DNA of 64,000 nt from an uncultured Collinsella sp. (GCA_902464485.1 CABQJJ010000003.1:1-64000), one strand, 5' to 3'; numbered from the stretch's first letter, positions 34,164-45,161 are shown. Translations and numbers: made by a program. The notes: generated by a model from the letters alone, not told the origin.

Positions 34164-34198
34164 GGCAAACGGTTGACATATGCCGGCGAACGGTCATC
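34164..34198 (-). promoter_or_regulatory. Tandem ACCGTT motif upstream of the sucrose/fructan operon
   Basis: GGCAAACGGTTGAC (34164) and GGCGAACGGTCATC (34185) are 21 bp apart; read towards the operon the core is ACCGTTYGC. The nearer edge is 33 bp from the LacI operator pair. The first copy also resembles a LacI site (TGTCAACCGTTT), so its assignment is ambiguous. Confidence 0.5.
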
Positions 34199-34234
34199 AG
34201 AGGCGTTTGAGGAATTCTTTTGGCACGGGATGAA

Positions 34235-35245
34235 CTACGCGGTTTTGCCCTCGATAAGTTCAACGGGGAGCTTGATATTCGATTCGGGCTTTTCACCGTT
34301 AACAAGAGCGATGATGGATTGCGCCGCGAGCTCTCCGATGCGATCGATATCTTGACGTACGGTTGTTAAGTCAGGCATAAACGTCATAGTGCGGCGGGCA
34401 CCATCCGCGCCCACGACCTTAATATCGTCCGGAGCGCTCAAGCCGCGCTGCTTCATCACGTTGAGACAGATGGCCGCCATCGTGTCGTCTCCCGCAAAGA
34501 TGCCGTCAATATCGGGGTTCTCATCGAGGATCTTCGCAACGACCGCACTCTTTTCGTCATCGGACTTAACGAACTCGACCTCACGGACAAGTGCGGACAA
34601 ACCAGCCTGCTCCACAACATCGTGGTAGGCATCGGTACGCTTATTGGCAGGCATACGCATACGGCTATTGTTGCGCAGGCACAAGATGCGCAAACACCCG
34701 TCATCGATCAGGCGACGCGTGGCAAGTTCGCCGATGCTATAGCTGTCGCTCGCAATCTGAACAGAGGCCTCGCCAAGGTCGCAGTCGATACCAACCAGGC
34801 TCAAACCCATCTCGGCATACGCCTCGGCACCGATATTAAGGGAGTTGACAATGACGCCATCAACCATATTGCGCCGAAGCATATCGATATAAGAACGCTC
34901 AAGATCAGGTCGATTGGCACTATTGCACAGCAGCATCTTAAAACCGTTTTCGGCCAAGGTACGCTCAACGGCTTGAACCGCTTGTGCATGAAACGGGCTG
35001 CTGACATAGGGGACGATCATGCCGATAAGATTCAGGCGACCGTTGAGCATGGCACGGGCGATATCGTTGGGCGTATAGTTGACGCGCTCCATCGCGGCAT
35101 GGACCTTATCGCGGGTCTCTTGACTAATATAGCCGCGATTATTAAGCACGCGAGATACCGTAGTAGGCGAAACCCCCGCCACCGCTGCAACTTCCTTGAT
35201 GCCAGGCTTAGCCGTATCTTTAGAACGAGTACTCTCGCGAGCCAT
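34235..35245 (-). CDS. LacI-family regulator of the sucrose/fructan cluster
   Basis: A 336-residue LacI/GalR regulator from ATG 35245, which follows GGGGGAGGG. The helix-turn-helix reads IKEVAAVAGVSPTTVSRVLNNRGY; the hinge and periplasmic-binding-protein-like effector domain follow (IGMIVPYVSSPFHAQ, FAGDDTMAAICLNVM). It lies directly upstream of the GH32/PTS genes on the same strand. TGTCAnnCGTTT sites sit both in its own promoter (35267-35281) and before the operon, so it probably represses itself and the cluster. The effector is likely a fructose-containing sugar or sugar phosphate. Confidence 0.92.
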   Translation of the reverse strand: MARESTRSKDTAKPGIKEVAAVAGVSPTTVSRVLNNRGYISQETRDKVHAAMERVNYTPNDIARAMLNGRLNLIGMIVPYVSSPFHAQAVQAVERTLAENGFKMLLCNSANRPDLERSYIDMLRRNMVDGVIVNSLNIGAEAYAEMGLSLVGIDCDLGEASVQIASDSYSIGELATRRLIDDGCLRILCLRNNSRMRMPANKRTDAYHDVVEQAGLSALVREVEFVKSDDEKSAVVAKILDENPDIDGIFAGDDTMAAICLNVMKQRGLSAPDDIKVVGADGARRTMTFMPDLTTVRQDIDRIGELAAQSIIALVNGEKPESNIKLPVELIEGKTA

Positions 35246-35266
35246 AGCACCCTCCCCCATCAACAT

Positions 35267-35281
35267 GTCATACGTTTACAT
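35267..35281 (-). promoter_or_regulatory. LacI-type operator at the regulator's own promoter
   Basis: TGTCATACGTTTACA, 22 bp before the lacI start, matching the two operator sites before the GH32 gene. Confidence 0.6.
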
Positions 35282-35395
35282 ACGAACAAAGCATACCCCA
35301 ACAACAGCGGGAAAACGGTAACAGTACAAGTAAGTAAACGACTCATCCAAATAATTTGGAGAGTTCCGCCTAAAGGGTGACTACACAGGCCCCCA

Positions 35396-35524
35396 GCCGG
35401 GGCTGTTTGGGTTACCTCCCAAAACATTCCGCAAGACGGAGGAAGTCCCCGCCGCGCGTAGCGCGCAGCGGGGGCTTCCGACATGTCCGAGGACGTTTTG
35501 GGAGGTAACCCAAACAGCCCCGGC
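35396..35524 (+). repeat. Nested palindrome with TCCGCA / CGAGGAC boxes (type P, copy B)
   Basis: Perfect 30-bp arms, 35396-35425 and 35495-35524. Box 1 is ATTCCGCAAGAC. The inner stem GGAAGTCCCCGC / GCGGGGGCTTCC has one G-T and is capped by GCGCGTAGCGCGCA. Box 2 is ATGTCCGAGGAC (35483-35494). It lies 24 bp after the stop of the glycyl-radical gene and fills most of the gap before lacI. Confidence 0.9.
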
Positions 35525-35547
35525 GATCCTGCGGGAGTTGAGTCCCT

Positions 35548-35799
35548 TTAGAACTTGTCGTGGAAGGTACGCGAAATGACCTCGTCCTGCTGCTCCTTGG
35601 TGAGCGTGTGGAAGTTCACGGCATAGCCGGAAACGCGGATGGTCAGCTGCGGGTACTTCTCGGGGTGAGCCTGAGCGTCGAGCAGCGTCTCACGGTTGAA
35701 GACGTTGATGTTCAGGTGGTGACCACCCTTCTCGGCGTAAGCGTCGAGCATGTGGACCAGGTTATCGGCCTGAGTCTCGGAAACTTCAGAAACCTTCAT
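35548..35799 (-). CDS. grcA: Detached glycyl-radical domain of pyruvate formate-lyase (GrcA-like)
   Basis: An 83-residue protein aligning to the last ~75 residues of E. coli PFL: HHLNINVFNRETLLDA, HPEKYPQLTIRVSGYA, LTKEQQDEVISRTF. Gly58 in RVSGYAV is the radical site. It has its own GAAGGAGACACATT ribosome site and ATG, 85 bp after the stop of the large PFL gene, and that large protein lacks this domain. It therefore looks like an essential second subunit rather than a spare part as with E. coli YfiD/GrcA. PflA would activate it. It is the second gene of the pfl operon. Confidence 0.93.
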   Translation of the reverse strand: MKVSEVSETQADNLVHMLDAYAEKGGHHLNINVFNRETLLDAQAHPEKYPQLTIRVSGYAVNFHTLTKEQQDEVISRTFHDKF

Positions 35800-35822
35800 A
35801 ATGTGTCTCCTTCGATTGATAG

Positions 35823-35883
35823 GCGCCGGCCGAAACCGGCGCGCTAATCAGTAATCGTTATTGTTAGTATAGCACTAACAATA
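35823..35883 (-). terminator. Two hairpins between the PFL large gene and the glycyl-radical gene
   Basis: A 10-bp stem with a 5-nt loop (TATTGTTAGT / ACTAACAATA, 35859-35883) begins just after the large-subunit stop. A second stem, GCGCCGG / CCGGCGC (35823-35842), lies just before the next ribosome site. Neither has a strong T-run on the minus strand. They could set the ratio of the two PFL parts by processing or partial termination; the role is inference. Confidence 0.5.
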
Positions 35884-35884
35884 G

Positions 35885-37936
<2,052 letters not shown>

Positions 37937-38479
37937 TGTGTAACCACGCTCCTAGTTACGTGTAATGCGGCGCTCTCTCACACCGCTGCTTATTGAATTC
38001 TTGAATGTTAGACCTGCATGACCGGCTTCATTCGCTTTCCGCCGCGCATTAGCACAGGGAAAAACGTTTATTCACCTTTGTCTTGCAACCCTAAACCCAA
38101 GATTTCACCCGTTTGTGAAGGATAACATAGCCACACCCTTCATCAGGGCTGTTATATGTTCCTTTTTTTGTACCATTAGGGTGTTTTTAACAAATCCGCA
38201 GGAAACGCTCCCGCCATCAGCTACCGTTCACCGAATTGTTTGATATTTCCCCTTGCCTTTATACGTCCTCCACTCTAGCAGTATGCCAGCTTTAGCAGGG
38301 TAAAGCGCCTATGAGCAGATGGTTGGGACGTACCTAGAGCCCTGCTTTTCGGCGGAGCGGGAGCGCGAGATGCCCGCGAAGACAGATTTCTAGGCATGTC
38401 CCAAATATCTACTGTATGAGATGCGAACGCAGGGGTATCATCTTCTACCGAAAATAGTTTCTAGTGTTAGGGGTTTTCG
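37937..38479. other. Long gap between divergent pflB and marR
   Basis: 543 bp without a convincing gene. It holds the pflB promoter region, a single ACCGTTCAC site (38218-38231), a weak nested palindrome (38323-38404) and an inverted repeat at the marR start. The stretch 38000-38260 is AT-richer than its surroundings, as expected for a regulated promoter. Confidence 0.6.
38323..38404 (+). repeat. Degenerate nested palindrome, possible type P remnant
   Basis: Arms TTGGGACGTACCTAGA and TCTAGGCATGTCCCAA pair at 14 of 16 positions. The interior has TTTTCGGCGGAGC and ATGCCCGCGAAGAC, resembling the type P boxes TTTCCGCAGGAC and ATGCCCGAGGAC with several changes. Membership in the family is uncertain. 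Confidence 0.4.
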
Positions 38480-38481
38480 GT
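38447..38481. promoter_or_regulatory. Inverted repeat overlapping the marR start
   Basis: ACCGAAAA (38447-38454) and TTTTCGGT (38474-38481) flank the translation start region; the GTG start begins at 38480 inside the right arm. It could be a MarR operator or a hairpin limiting translation. Confidence 0.4.
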
Positions 38482-38929
38482 GGAAGATACCGATTTCCAT
38501 GAGCTTGGGCATCAACTCCTTATCGAGTTTGGCGGCATTCACCAGCGCATTTCGCGCTTTGTGGACAAAGCCCTCAGCGGCGAGATGGCCGTCATGCGCG
38601 CCCTCATGCTCGCTGGCGGTTCGCTCACGCCGAGCGAACTCGCCGATCGCGCCTGGGTCTCGAGCGCCCGCATCGCCAATATCTTGCGCGCCCTCGAGGC
38701 CAAGGGTTGGATTGAGCGCGAGCACTCAAAGACTGACCGTCGTCGCGTACACGTCACAGTGACCGACAAGGGATTCCAGGTTCTCGAAATCAAACGTCGG
38801 GAATTCGAGGACCGCACCGCAGCTTTCCTCGAGCAGCTCGGCGAAACAGATACCCAAGAGATGGTGCGCCTTCTTAGGCGTGCCAACGAAATTATCGATT
38901 GCAATCAAGAAAGGAGAGATGCCAAGTGA
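38480..38929 (+). CDS. MarR-family regulator of the ABC exporter
   Basis: A 149-residue winged-helix regulator starting at GTG (MEDTDFHELG). The DNA-binding part reads LTPSELADRAWVSSARIANILRALEAKGWIER, followed by the wing residues DRRRVHVTVTDKG. It is the first gene of a three-gene operon; its stop overlaps the GTG of the first exporter subunit by four bases. By analogy with similar operons it represses the exporter until a toxic compound binds. An inverted repeat covers its own start. Confidence 0.92.
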   Translation: MEDTDFHELGHQLLIEFGGIHQRISRFVDKALSGEMAVMRALMLAGGSLTPSELADRAWVSSARIANILRALEAKGWIEREHSKTDRRRVHVTVTDKGFQVLEIKRREFEDRTAAFLEQLGETDTQEMVRLLRRANEIIDCNQERRDAK

Positions 38930-41295
38930 GGATTCTCAAGCTCTTTAAAAAGCATATCCTGGCACTGTTTACAGCTATCGTACTCATCGTAATCAGCTGC
39001 AACGCCGATCTGGCACTGCCTACCTACATGAGCGACATCGTCGACGTGGGCGTGCAGCAAGGCGGCATCTCCTCGCCCGTGCCCGACACCATTCGCACCG
39101 AATCGCTCGACGACCTCGAACTCTTTATGAGCGCCAAGGACGCCAAGACGGTAGAAGCTGCGTTTGGCAGGGCAGACAAAAACGGTATTCGCACGTACAA
39201 GGGAACCGAGGATGAGCGCGCCGACGGCAGCAAGCTCGCTGATATCATGAGCCTGCCCGAGACCGTCGTGCTCGCCTTCAACCAGGGCATCGACGCCGAC
39301 TCCATGGGCGACATGACCGGCGCATCCACCGAGGCAAGCGATGGCGGTGCCGCTCAGGCCATGCCCACCCCCGAGCAGATGGCAGCGATGACGCCCGAGC
39401 AGCTCGCCGAAATACAGCAAAAGGCCGCAGCGGCGCAGAATATGCAAAAGCAGATTGATGCCGACGGCGGCAAGATCACCATGAAGAGCCTGCGTCTAGG
39501 CGTTGAAGGCGGCCTCATCGGCCAGGGCAAGCTCGTCGAGGGCGCCAACGGTATGGCGGACAAAATGGGCTCCATGTCGGGCTCCATCGTAACCCAACGC
39601 GCCGTGAGCTATGTGCAGGACGAGTACAAGGCACAGGGCATCGACCCCACCGACGTGCAGAACGCCTACCTGGGCCGCATGGCGACCACGATGTTTGTGC
39701 TGTGCCTGATCTCGCTGGTCGCCACCATTCTGACCGGTGCCGTGGCTTCGCGCACCGCCTGCTCCATCGCCCGCGACCTGCGCCGCGAGACCTTCAACAA
39801 GGTTATGCACTTCTCGCCGGCCGAAGTGGGCAAGTTTAGCCAGGCCTCGCTCATCACCCGCTGCACCAACGACATTCAGCAGATTCAGATGGCCGCAACC
39901 CTGTTTATCCGCATGTGCCTGATGGCACCGGTCATGGGCATCGTCGCCGTCATGCGCGTCCTGGCCAACCACACCGGCCTGGAGTGGACCATCGCCGTGG
40001 CCATCATCGCGGTCTCGGCCGTCGTCGGCGTGCTCATGGGCCTCACCATGCCCAAGTTCAAAAAGATGCAGAGCTTTGTGGACCGCGTGAACCTTACCGC
40101 CCGCGAGCTGCTCGACGGCCTTATGCCTATCCGCTCGTTCAACCGTGAGGAGCATGAACTCGAGCGTTTTGACAAGGCGTCGCTCGACCTGATGACCACG
40201 CAGCTCTACACCAACCGAGCCATGAGCTTTATGATGCCGCTCATGATGCTGGTCATGAACTGCATCACCGTGCTTATCGTCTGGTTTGGCGCACAGGGCG
40301 TGTCCGACGGCGTGATACAGGTCGGCAACATGATGGCGTTCATCTCCTACACCATGCAGATCGTCATGGCGTTTATGATCCTCACCATGGTTTCGGTCAT
40401 CCTGCCCCGTGCCGAAGTCGCAGCCGAGCGCGTGGAAGAGGTCATCACCTGCCCCACGAGCATCAACGACCCCGTCTCGCCCAAGCTGCCCGCGGCCAAC
40501 GCGCCGCGCGGTGAGCTCACCTTCCACGACGTGAGCTTCCAGTATCCCGATGCCCGCGCCGACGTCATTAGCGGCGTGAACTTCACCACGCATGCTGGTC
40601 AGATGCTCGGCATCATTGGTTCCACGGGCTCGGGCAAGTCCACGCTTGTGCAGTTGATTCCGCGCCTGTACGACGTCACGGGCGGCAGCATTTCGCTCGA
40701 CGGCATCGACGTGCGCGACATGACCCTTTCCGAGCTGCGCCGGCGCATTGGTTACATCCCGCAGCAGGGCCGCCTGTTCTCGGGCACTGTCGAGAGCAAC
40801 CTCAAGTTTGCCGGCGACATGGTGAGCGATGATGACATACACGAGGCGGCGCGCATCGCACAGGCCGAGGACTTTATCGCCGAGCGCGAGGGCGGTTACG
40901 ACTCCCCCATCAGCCAGGGCGGCTCCAATGTCTCGGGCGGCCAGCGTCAGCGCCTGGCCATCGCCCGCGCGTTGGCCAAAAAGCCCGAGGTCGTGGTGTT
41001 CGATGACTCGTTTAGCGCCCTCGACTACAAGACCGACGCGCGCCTGCGCGAGGAGCTCGCCAAAAACGTCACCGACGCCGCGCTCGTGGTCGTGGCGCAG
41101 CGTATCGCGACCATCATGCACGCCGACCAGATTATCGTGCTCGACGACGGCCACGTGGTGGGCACCGGTACGCACGAGGAGCTGCTGCGCAGCTGCCCGG
41201 CGTACCTGGAGATCGCACAGTCGCAGCTTTCCGCCGAGGAGCTGGGGCTCACCCAAGAAGAAATTGCAGCCGTCATGGAAGGAGGCGAGCACTAA
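38926..41295 (+). CDS. ABC exporter half-transporter with degenerate ATP site and large external insertion
   Basis: A 789-residue membrane-ABC protein, GTG start at 38926 with AAGGAGAG upstream. The first membrane segment is followed by about 215 extra residues before the second, including an Ala/Gln/Met-rich helical stretch (PTPEQMAAMTPEQLAEIQ). The remaining five membrane segments and the ATPase are standard: GSTGSGKST, NVSGGQRQRLAIARAL. Walker B reads VVVFDDSF, so Asp replaces the catalytic Glu, as in the non-hydrolysing site of heterodimeric exporters of the TM287/288 kind. The partner is the next gene, which overlaps by one base. Confidence 0.92.
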   Translation: MRILKLFKKHILALFTAIVLIVISCNADLALPTYMSDIVDVGVQQGGISSPVPDTIRTESLDDLELFMSAKDAKTVEAAFGRADKNGIRTYKGTEDERADGSKLADIMSLPETVVLAFNQGIDADSMGDMTGASTEASDGGAAQAMPTPEQMAAMTPEQLAEIQQKAAAAQNMQKQIDADGGKITMKSLRLGVEGGLIGQGKLVEGANGMADKMGSMSGSIVTQRAVSYVQDEYKAQGIDPTDVQNAYLGRMATTMFVLCLISLVATILTGAVASRTACSIARDLRRETFNKVMHFSPAEVGKFSQASLITRCTNDIQQIQMAATLFIRMCLMAPVMGIVAVMRVLANHTGLEWTIAVAIIAVSAVVGVLMGLTMPKFKKMQSFVDRVNLTARELLDGLMPIRSFNREEHELERFDKASLDLMTTQLYTNRAMSFMMPLMMLVMNCITVLIVWFGAQGVSDGVIQVGNMMAFISYTMQIVMAFMILTMVSVILPRAEVAAERVEEVITCPTSINDPVSPKLPAANAPRGELTFHDVSFQYPDARADVISGVNFTTHAGQMLGIIGSTGSGKSTLVQLIPRLYDVTGGSISLDGIDVRDMTLSELRRRIGYIPQQGRLFSGTVESNLKFAGDMVSDDDIHEAARIAQAEDFIAEREGGYDSPISQGGSNVSGGQRQRLAIARALAKKPEVVVFDDSFSALDYKTDARLREELAKNVTDAALVVVAQRIATIMHADQIIVLDDGHVVGTGTHEELLRSCPAYLEIAQSQLSAEELGLTQEEIAAVMEGGEH

Positions 41296-43151
41296 TGGCA
41301 GACGAGACCAAGACTCAGATTCCCAAGCCCACCCGCCAGCGTGGTCCCATGGGCCGCATGGGTGGCATGGGCCGCGGCGAAAAGGCCAAGGACTTTAAGG
41401 GCACCATGCGGCAGCTGCTCGGCTATATCGGCCAGCACAAGATTGCCGTGTTTGCCGCCGTCGCCTTTGCCGTGTGCTCGGTCGTCTTTAACATTGTGGG
41501 ACCCAAGGTACTCGGCCAGGTTACGACCAAGCTGTTCGAAGGCCTGGTCGCCAAGGTCAACGGTACCGGCGACGTTGACTTTGACTGGATCGCTAAGACG
41601 CTCGGCTTTTTGCTCTGCCTGTATCTGGCAAGCTCTGCCTGCAGCCTCATCCAAGGCTGGCTCATGACCGGCGTCACGCAAAAGATCTGCTATCGCATGC
41701 GCAAGGAAATCGCCGCCAAGATCGCCGTCGTGCCGATGAGCTACTTCAACGGCCACAGCAAGGGCGACGTGCTCAGCCGCATCACCAACGACGTCGATAC
41801 GCTGGGCCAGTCGCTCAATCAGAGCGTGACGCAACTCATCACGTCGGTAACGCAGATTATCGGTGTGCTCGTCATGATGCTATCGATCAGCCTGCCGCTC
41901 ACCGGCGTCACCGTGCTCACGCTGCCGGCAGCCGCGATTATCCTGACCGTGATGATTCACTTCTCGCAGCCGTACTTCCGCGAGCAGCAGCAGGTTCTGG
42001 GCACCGTCAACGGCATTATCGAAGAGGATTTTGCCGGCCAGAACGTTATTCAGGTGTTCGACCGCGCCGAAGCCTCGATCGAGGAGTTCGACCGTCAAAA
42101 CGACCGCCTGTTTATTAGTGGCTGGCGTTCGCAGTTCCTGTCGGGCCTGATGATGCCGCTTATGAGCCTGGTGGGCAACATGGGTTACGTGGGCGTTGTC
42201 GTGGTGGGCGCGCAGCTCGCGCTGACCGGCAATGCCACGCCCGGCGACATCCAGAGCTTTATCCAGTACGTTCGCAACTTTACGCAACCCGTGCAGCAGC
42301 TGGGCAACGTGAGCAACACGATGCAGTCGATGGCCGCTGCCACCGAGCGCGTCTTTGAGTTCCTGGCCGCGCCCGAGGAGGAGCAGAAGGCCGACGCGCA
42401 GATTCCCGAAAAGCGCCCCGGCCACGTGGAGTTTGACCATGTCAAGTTTGGCTACACGCCCGACAAGACCATCATCCACGACTTTAGCTGCGAGGCGCAG
42501 CCCGGCCAGGCCATCGCCATCGTCGGCCCCACCGGCGCCGGCAAGACCACGCTCATTAAGCTGCTGCAGCGCTTCTACGATGTGGACGGCGGCTCGCTGC
42601 GTGTCGAGGGCGTCGACGTGCGCGACTGGGACCGCGCGGCGCTGCGCGGCGAGTTTGCCATGGTGCTGCAGGATACCTGGCTGTTTAACGGCACCATTCG
42701 CGAGAACATTCGCTACGGACGTCCCGATGCAAGCGATGCCGAGGTCGAGGCCGCTGCACGCGCCGCACGCTGCGACCGCTTTATCCATACGCTCGCCGGC
42801 GGCTACGACTTTATGATTAACGAAGAAGGTACCAACCTGTCGCAGGGTCAACGCCAGCTCGTGACCATCGCCCGTGCCATTTTGGCCGACCGCCCGGCGC
42901 TGATTCTGGACGAGGCGACCTCTAACGTCGATACCCGTACCGAGGAGCTTATTCAGCGCGCCATGGATGCGCTGATGCAGGGCCGTACCAGCTTTGTCAT
43001 CGCGCATCGCCTGTCCACGATCCGCAACGCCGACGTGATCTTGGTGATTCGCGACGGCGACATCGTCGAGAAGGGCACGCACGACGAGCTGCTCGCCCAG
43101 GGCGGTTTCTACGCCGACCTGTACAACTCGCAGTTCGACGAAGCGGCGTAA
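41295..43151 (+). CDS. ABC exporter half-transporter with canonical ATP site
   Basis: A 618-residue half-transporter forming a heterodimer with the preceding protein. An N-terminal basic, Gly/Met-rich tail (MGRMGGMGRG) precedes six membrane segments (about 45-330). The ATPase has GPTGAGKTT, the Q-loop LQDTWLF, signature NLSQGQRQLVTIARAI (Q in place of the second G), and a full Walker B LILDEATSNVD with the catalytic Glu. The MarR gene heads the operon, so a drug or toxic metabolite is the likely cargo. A strong terminator follows. Confidence 0.93.
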   Translation: MADETKTQIPKPTRQRGPMGRMGGMGRGEKAKDFKGTMRQLLGYIGQHKIAVFAAVAFAVCSVVFNIVGPKVLGQVTTKLFEGLVAKVNGTGDVDFDWIAKTLGFLLCLYLASSACSLIQGWLMTGVTQKICYRMRKEIAAKIAVVPMSYFNGHSKGDVLSRITNDVDTLGQSLNQSVTQLITSVTQIIGVLVMMLSISLPLTGVTVLTLPAAAIILTVMIHFSQPYFREQQQVLGTVNGIIEEDFAGQNVIQVFDRAEASIEEFDRQNDRLFISGWRSQFLSGLMMPLMSLVGNMGYVGVVVVGAQLALTGNATPGDIQSFIQYVRNFTQPVQQLGNVSNTMQSMAAATERVFEFLAAPEEEQKADAQIPEKRPGHVEFDHVKFGYTPDKTIIHDFSCEAQPGQAIAIVGPTGAGKTTLIKLLQRFYDVDGGSLRVEGVDVRDWDRAALRGEFAMVLQDTWLFNGTIRENIRYGRPDASDAEVEAAARAARCDRFIHTLAGGYDFMINEEGTNLSQGQRQLVTIARAILADRPALILDEATSNVDTRTEELIQRAMDALMQGRTSFVIAHRLSTIRNADVILVIRDGDIVEKGTHDELLAQGGFYADLYNSQFDEAA

Positions 43152-43185
43152 ATACTGCCGCAGGGAACGGATGACGCCCAAGAAC

Positions 43186-43217
43186 GGGGGCGCAGGACAA
43201 CCTGCGCCCCCGTTTTT
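43186..43217 (+). terminator. Terminator of the marR-ABC exporter operon
   Basis: An 11-bp perfect stem, GGGGGCGCAGG acaa CCTGCGCCCCC, followed by GTTTTT; 34 bp after the last stop. Confidence 0.9.
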
Positions 43218-43307
43218 CGTTCTGCGGCCTCGAACCGCCTCCCCTGGGACCTGATTGGCAGCCCCCTCCAAGCCACGCGGCATCATTCCATTCCAGGACC
43301 AGCTGAC

Positions 43308-43360
43308 GTTTGCCCAGATAAAACCTGCCAAAATATACCTGTCCCTTTTTGGTAGGTTTC
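43308..43360 (+). repeat. REP-like repeat 1, copy d
   Basis: Begins GTTTGCCCAGATAAAACC and contains CCTGCCAAAATATACCTG; the right stem has a compensable change (GGTAGG). It lies between the exporter terminator and aroF, in the 43152-43457 gap. Confidence 0.85.
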
Positions 43361-43457
43361 GGGGTGACAAGGACTTGCACTTTAGCGTGCGACAGCGGAT
43401 AATGCCGAACACTCGACAATACGCTTATTACTCTTTCTATAGATTGAGGAGGACCCT

Positions 43458-44489
43458 ATGGCCATGGAATTCAAACGCAGGCTGCCGATCCCCATGGAGA
43501 TCCGCGAGGAAATGCCGCTTTCTGCCGAGCTTACCGCCAAAAAGCAGGCATTTGATGCCGAGGTCGCCAAAGTCTTTACCGGCGAGGACGCACGCAAGGT
43601 GCTCATCATCGGCCCGTGCTCTGCCGACCGCGAGGATTCGGTGCTTGAGTACATGAACCGACTGGCCAAGACCGCCGAAGAGGTCAAGGACAAGCTCATC
43701 ATCATTCCGCGCGTCTACACCAACAAGCCGCGCACCAAGGGCACCGGTTACAAGGGCCTGCTGCACAACCCCAACCCCGAGGCTCCTGACGACCTGCTCG
43801 AGGGCGTCAAGGCCATCCGCCATATGCACCTGCGCGTTATTGAGGAAACGGGTTTCTTCACCGCCGACGAGATGCTCTATCCGTCCAACTACCAGTACCT
43901 CGTTGACCTGCTGAGCTATGTTGCCGTGGGCGCACGCTCGGTCGAGAACCAGGAGCATCGCCTGGTGTCGAGCGGCATTTCGGTACCCGTCGGCATGAAG
44001 AATCCCACTGCCGGCTCTACCACCGTCATGCTCAACTCTATTTACGCCGCCCAGGCTCACCAGAGCTTCATCTTCCGTAACTGGGAAGTCGAGTGCGATG
44101 GCAACCCGCTTGCGCACGCTGTCATGCGCGGCTACATCGGTCTCGATGGGCGCACCTACCCCAACTACCACTACGAGCACCTCGAGCGCCTGGCCGAGCG
44201 CTACACCGAGCGCACCGGCTATGCCAATCCGGCAGCGGTCATCGACTGCAACCACGACAACTCGGGCAAGCGTCCGCTGGAGCAGTATCGCATTTGCAAG
44301 GAGGTGCTCGACAGCTGCCGCCGCAACGAGTCCATCTCCAAGCTGGTCAAGGGCTTTATGATCGAGTCTTACCTTGAGGACGGCAACCAGCCGGTCGACG
44401 GCGGCGTCTTTGGCAAGTCGATCACCGACCCGTGCCTGGGCTGGGAAAAGACCGACTACCTCATCCACGAGATCGCGGAGCGGATTTAG
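43458..44489 (+). CDS. aroF: 3-deoxy-7-phosphoheptulonate synthase (class I DAHP synthase)
   Basis: A 343-residue AroFGH-type enzyme condensing phosphoenolpyruvate with erythrose 4-phosphate at the head of the shikimate pathway. GGAGGACCCT precedes the ATG. Motifs: LIIGPCSADREDS, RVYTNKPRTKGTGYKG, VGMKNPTAGST, IDCNHDNSGK and the C-terminal FGKSITDPCLGW. No chorismate-mutase domain is fused. It is monocistronic and bracketed by inverted REP-like repeats at 43308 and 44937. A 12-bp hairpin begins at its stop codon. Confidence 0.95.
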   Translation: MAMEFKRRLPIPMEIREEMPLSAELTAKKQAFDAEVAKVFTGEDARKVLIIGPCSADREDSVLEYMNRLAKTAEEVKDKLIIIPRVYTNKPRTKGTGYKGLLHNPNPEAPDDLLEGVKAIRHMHLRVIEETGFFTADEMLYPSNYQYLVDLLSYVAVGARSVENQEHRLVSSGISVPVGMKNPTAGSTTVMLNSIYAAQAHQSFIFRNWEVECDGNPLAHAVMRGYIGLDGRTYPNYHYEHLERLAERYTERTGYANPAAVIDCNHDNSGKRPLEQYRICKEVLDSCRRNESISKLVKGFMIESYLEDGNQPVDGGVFGKSITDPCLGWEKTDYLIHEIAERI

Positions 44490-44516
44490 TTACGCGGTTT
44501 TACCAAACCGCGTAAC
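44489..44516 (+). terminator. Hairpin at the aroF stop
   Basis: GTTACGCGGTTT tacc AAACCGCGTAAC is a perfect 12-bp stem beginning in the stop codon. There is no T-run, so it may stabilise the 3' end as well as terminate. Confidence 0.6.
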
Positions 44517-44704
44517 GGCTCGACGCTGCAAACCCGTCAGAGCGGCAATCTGCCTTTCAGCTTCGGCGGCATGACCAGAAGGTCAATGCCGCCTCGCTTC
44601 AAGGCACCTTGCTCGCTCTGGCGGGCTTTCGCTGACGTTTGCTCTACCTGCGGTGTTGGCGGGGTAGCTAATTTAGGATGGGGCTCTTTTAGCTACCCGC
44701 AAAG

Positions 44705-44760
44705 TAGTCATTGGGGACGTTCTTGTTTGACTAGTCGTTTAAGAACGTCCCCAACGACTA
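44705..44760. repeat. GGGGACGTTCTT palindrome
   Basis: TAGTCATTGGGGACGTTCTT (44705-44724) pairs with 44741-44760 at 19 of 20 positions around a 16-nt loop. Single copy in this window. Confidence 0.7.
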
Positions 44761-44936
44761 CCCCTCGCGTATCGTATGCGCGCCGGGCTTCGGGGGCCAG
44801 GCGCACTCTGTTAAACATGCCCTCGGGTCGCACGTTTCACTTCGAATCAATCATACAAGCCCCCCAATCTGTTCGGTTTCCCCAGATTGTGAGCCCGCAC
44901 ACCCAAGCCGCACGGCCCGCCGTTCAGCTGAGACCT

Positions 44937-44985
44937 CCTGCCAAAAAGGGACAGGTTTATTTTGGTAGGTTTTATCTGGGCAAAC
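44937..44985 (-). repeat. REP-like repeat 1, copy e
   Basis: Reverse-oriented copy (AAAAAGGGACAGG core, ending in the complement of GTTTGCCCAGATAAAACC). With copy d it forms an inverted pair around aroF. Confidence 0.85.
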
Positions 44986-45040
44986 GCCAACCGCCGCGAG
45001 AGAGCTGCCTTCTCTCGCGGCGGTCTTCTAGCAGAAAAAC

Positions 45041-45161
45041 CAAGTGAGTAGGCTTTTTGCAGAAGGCCGAGCACACGCCAAAACGATATAGCTCTGACCT
45101 GCGGTTTTATTGAGTATTTGTCGCGATGTGCTCGGCAGGTTCAAAAAAGTCTACTCACTTG
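45041..45161 (+). repeat. Nested palindrome with CCTGCGGTTTT loop (type Q, copy G)
   Basis: Outer arms 45041-45059 and 45142-45161 (CAAGTGAGTAGGCTTTTTG type) pair with two changes. The inner stem CCGAGCACA / TGTGCTCGG is perfect (45067-45075, 45127-45135). The apical part contains CTCTGACCTGCGGTTTTATT at 45092-45111, the motif seen in copy H. Confidence 0.78.

Noticed and set aside
44571..45047. A 158-residue plus-strand ORF after aroF
   Set aside because: It spans several palindromes and a REP copy, with no ribosome site and no domain.
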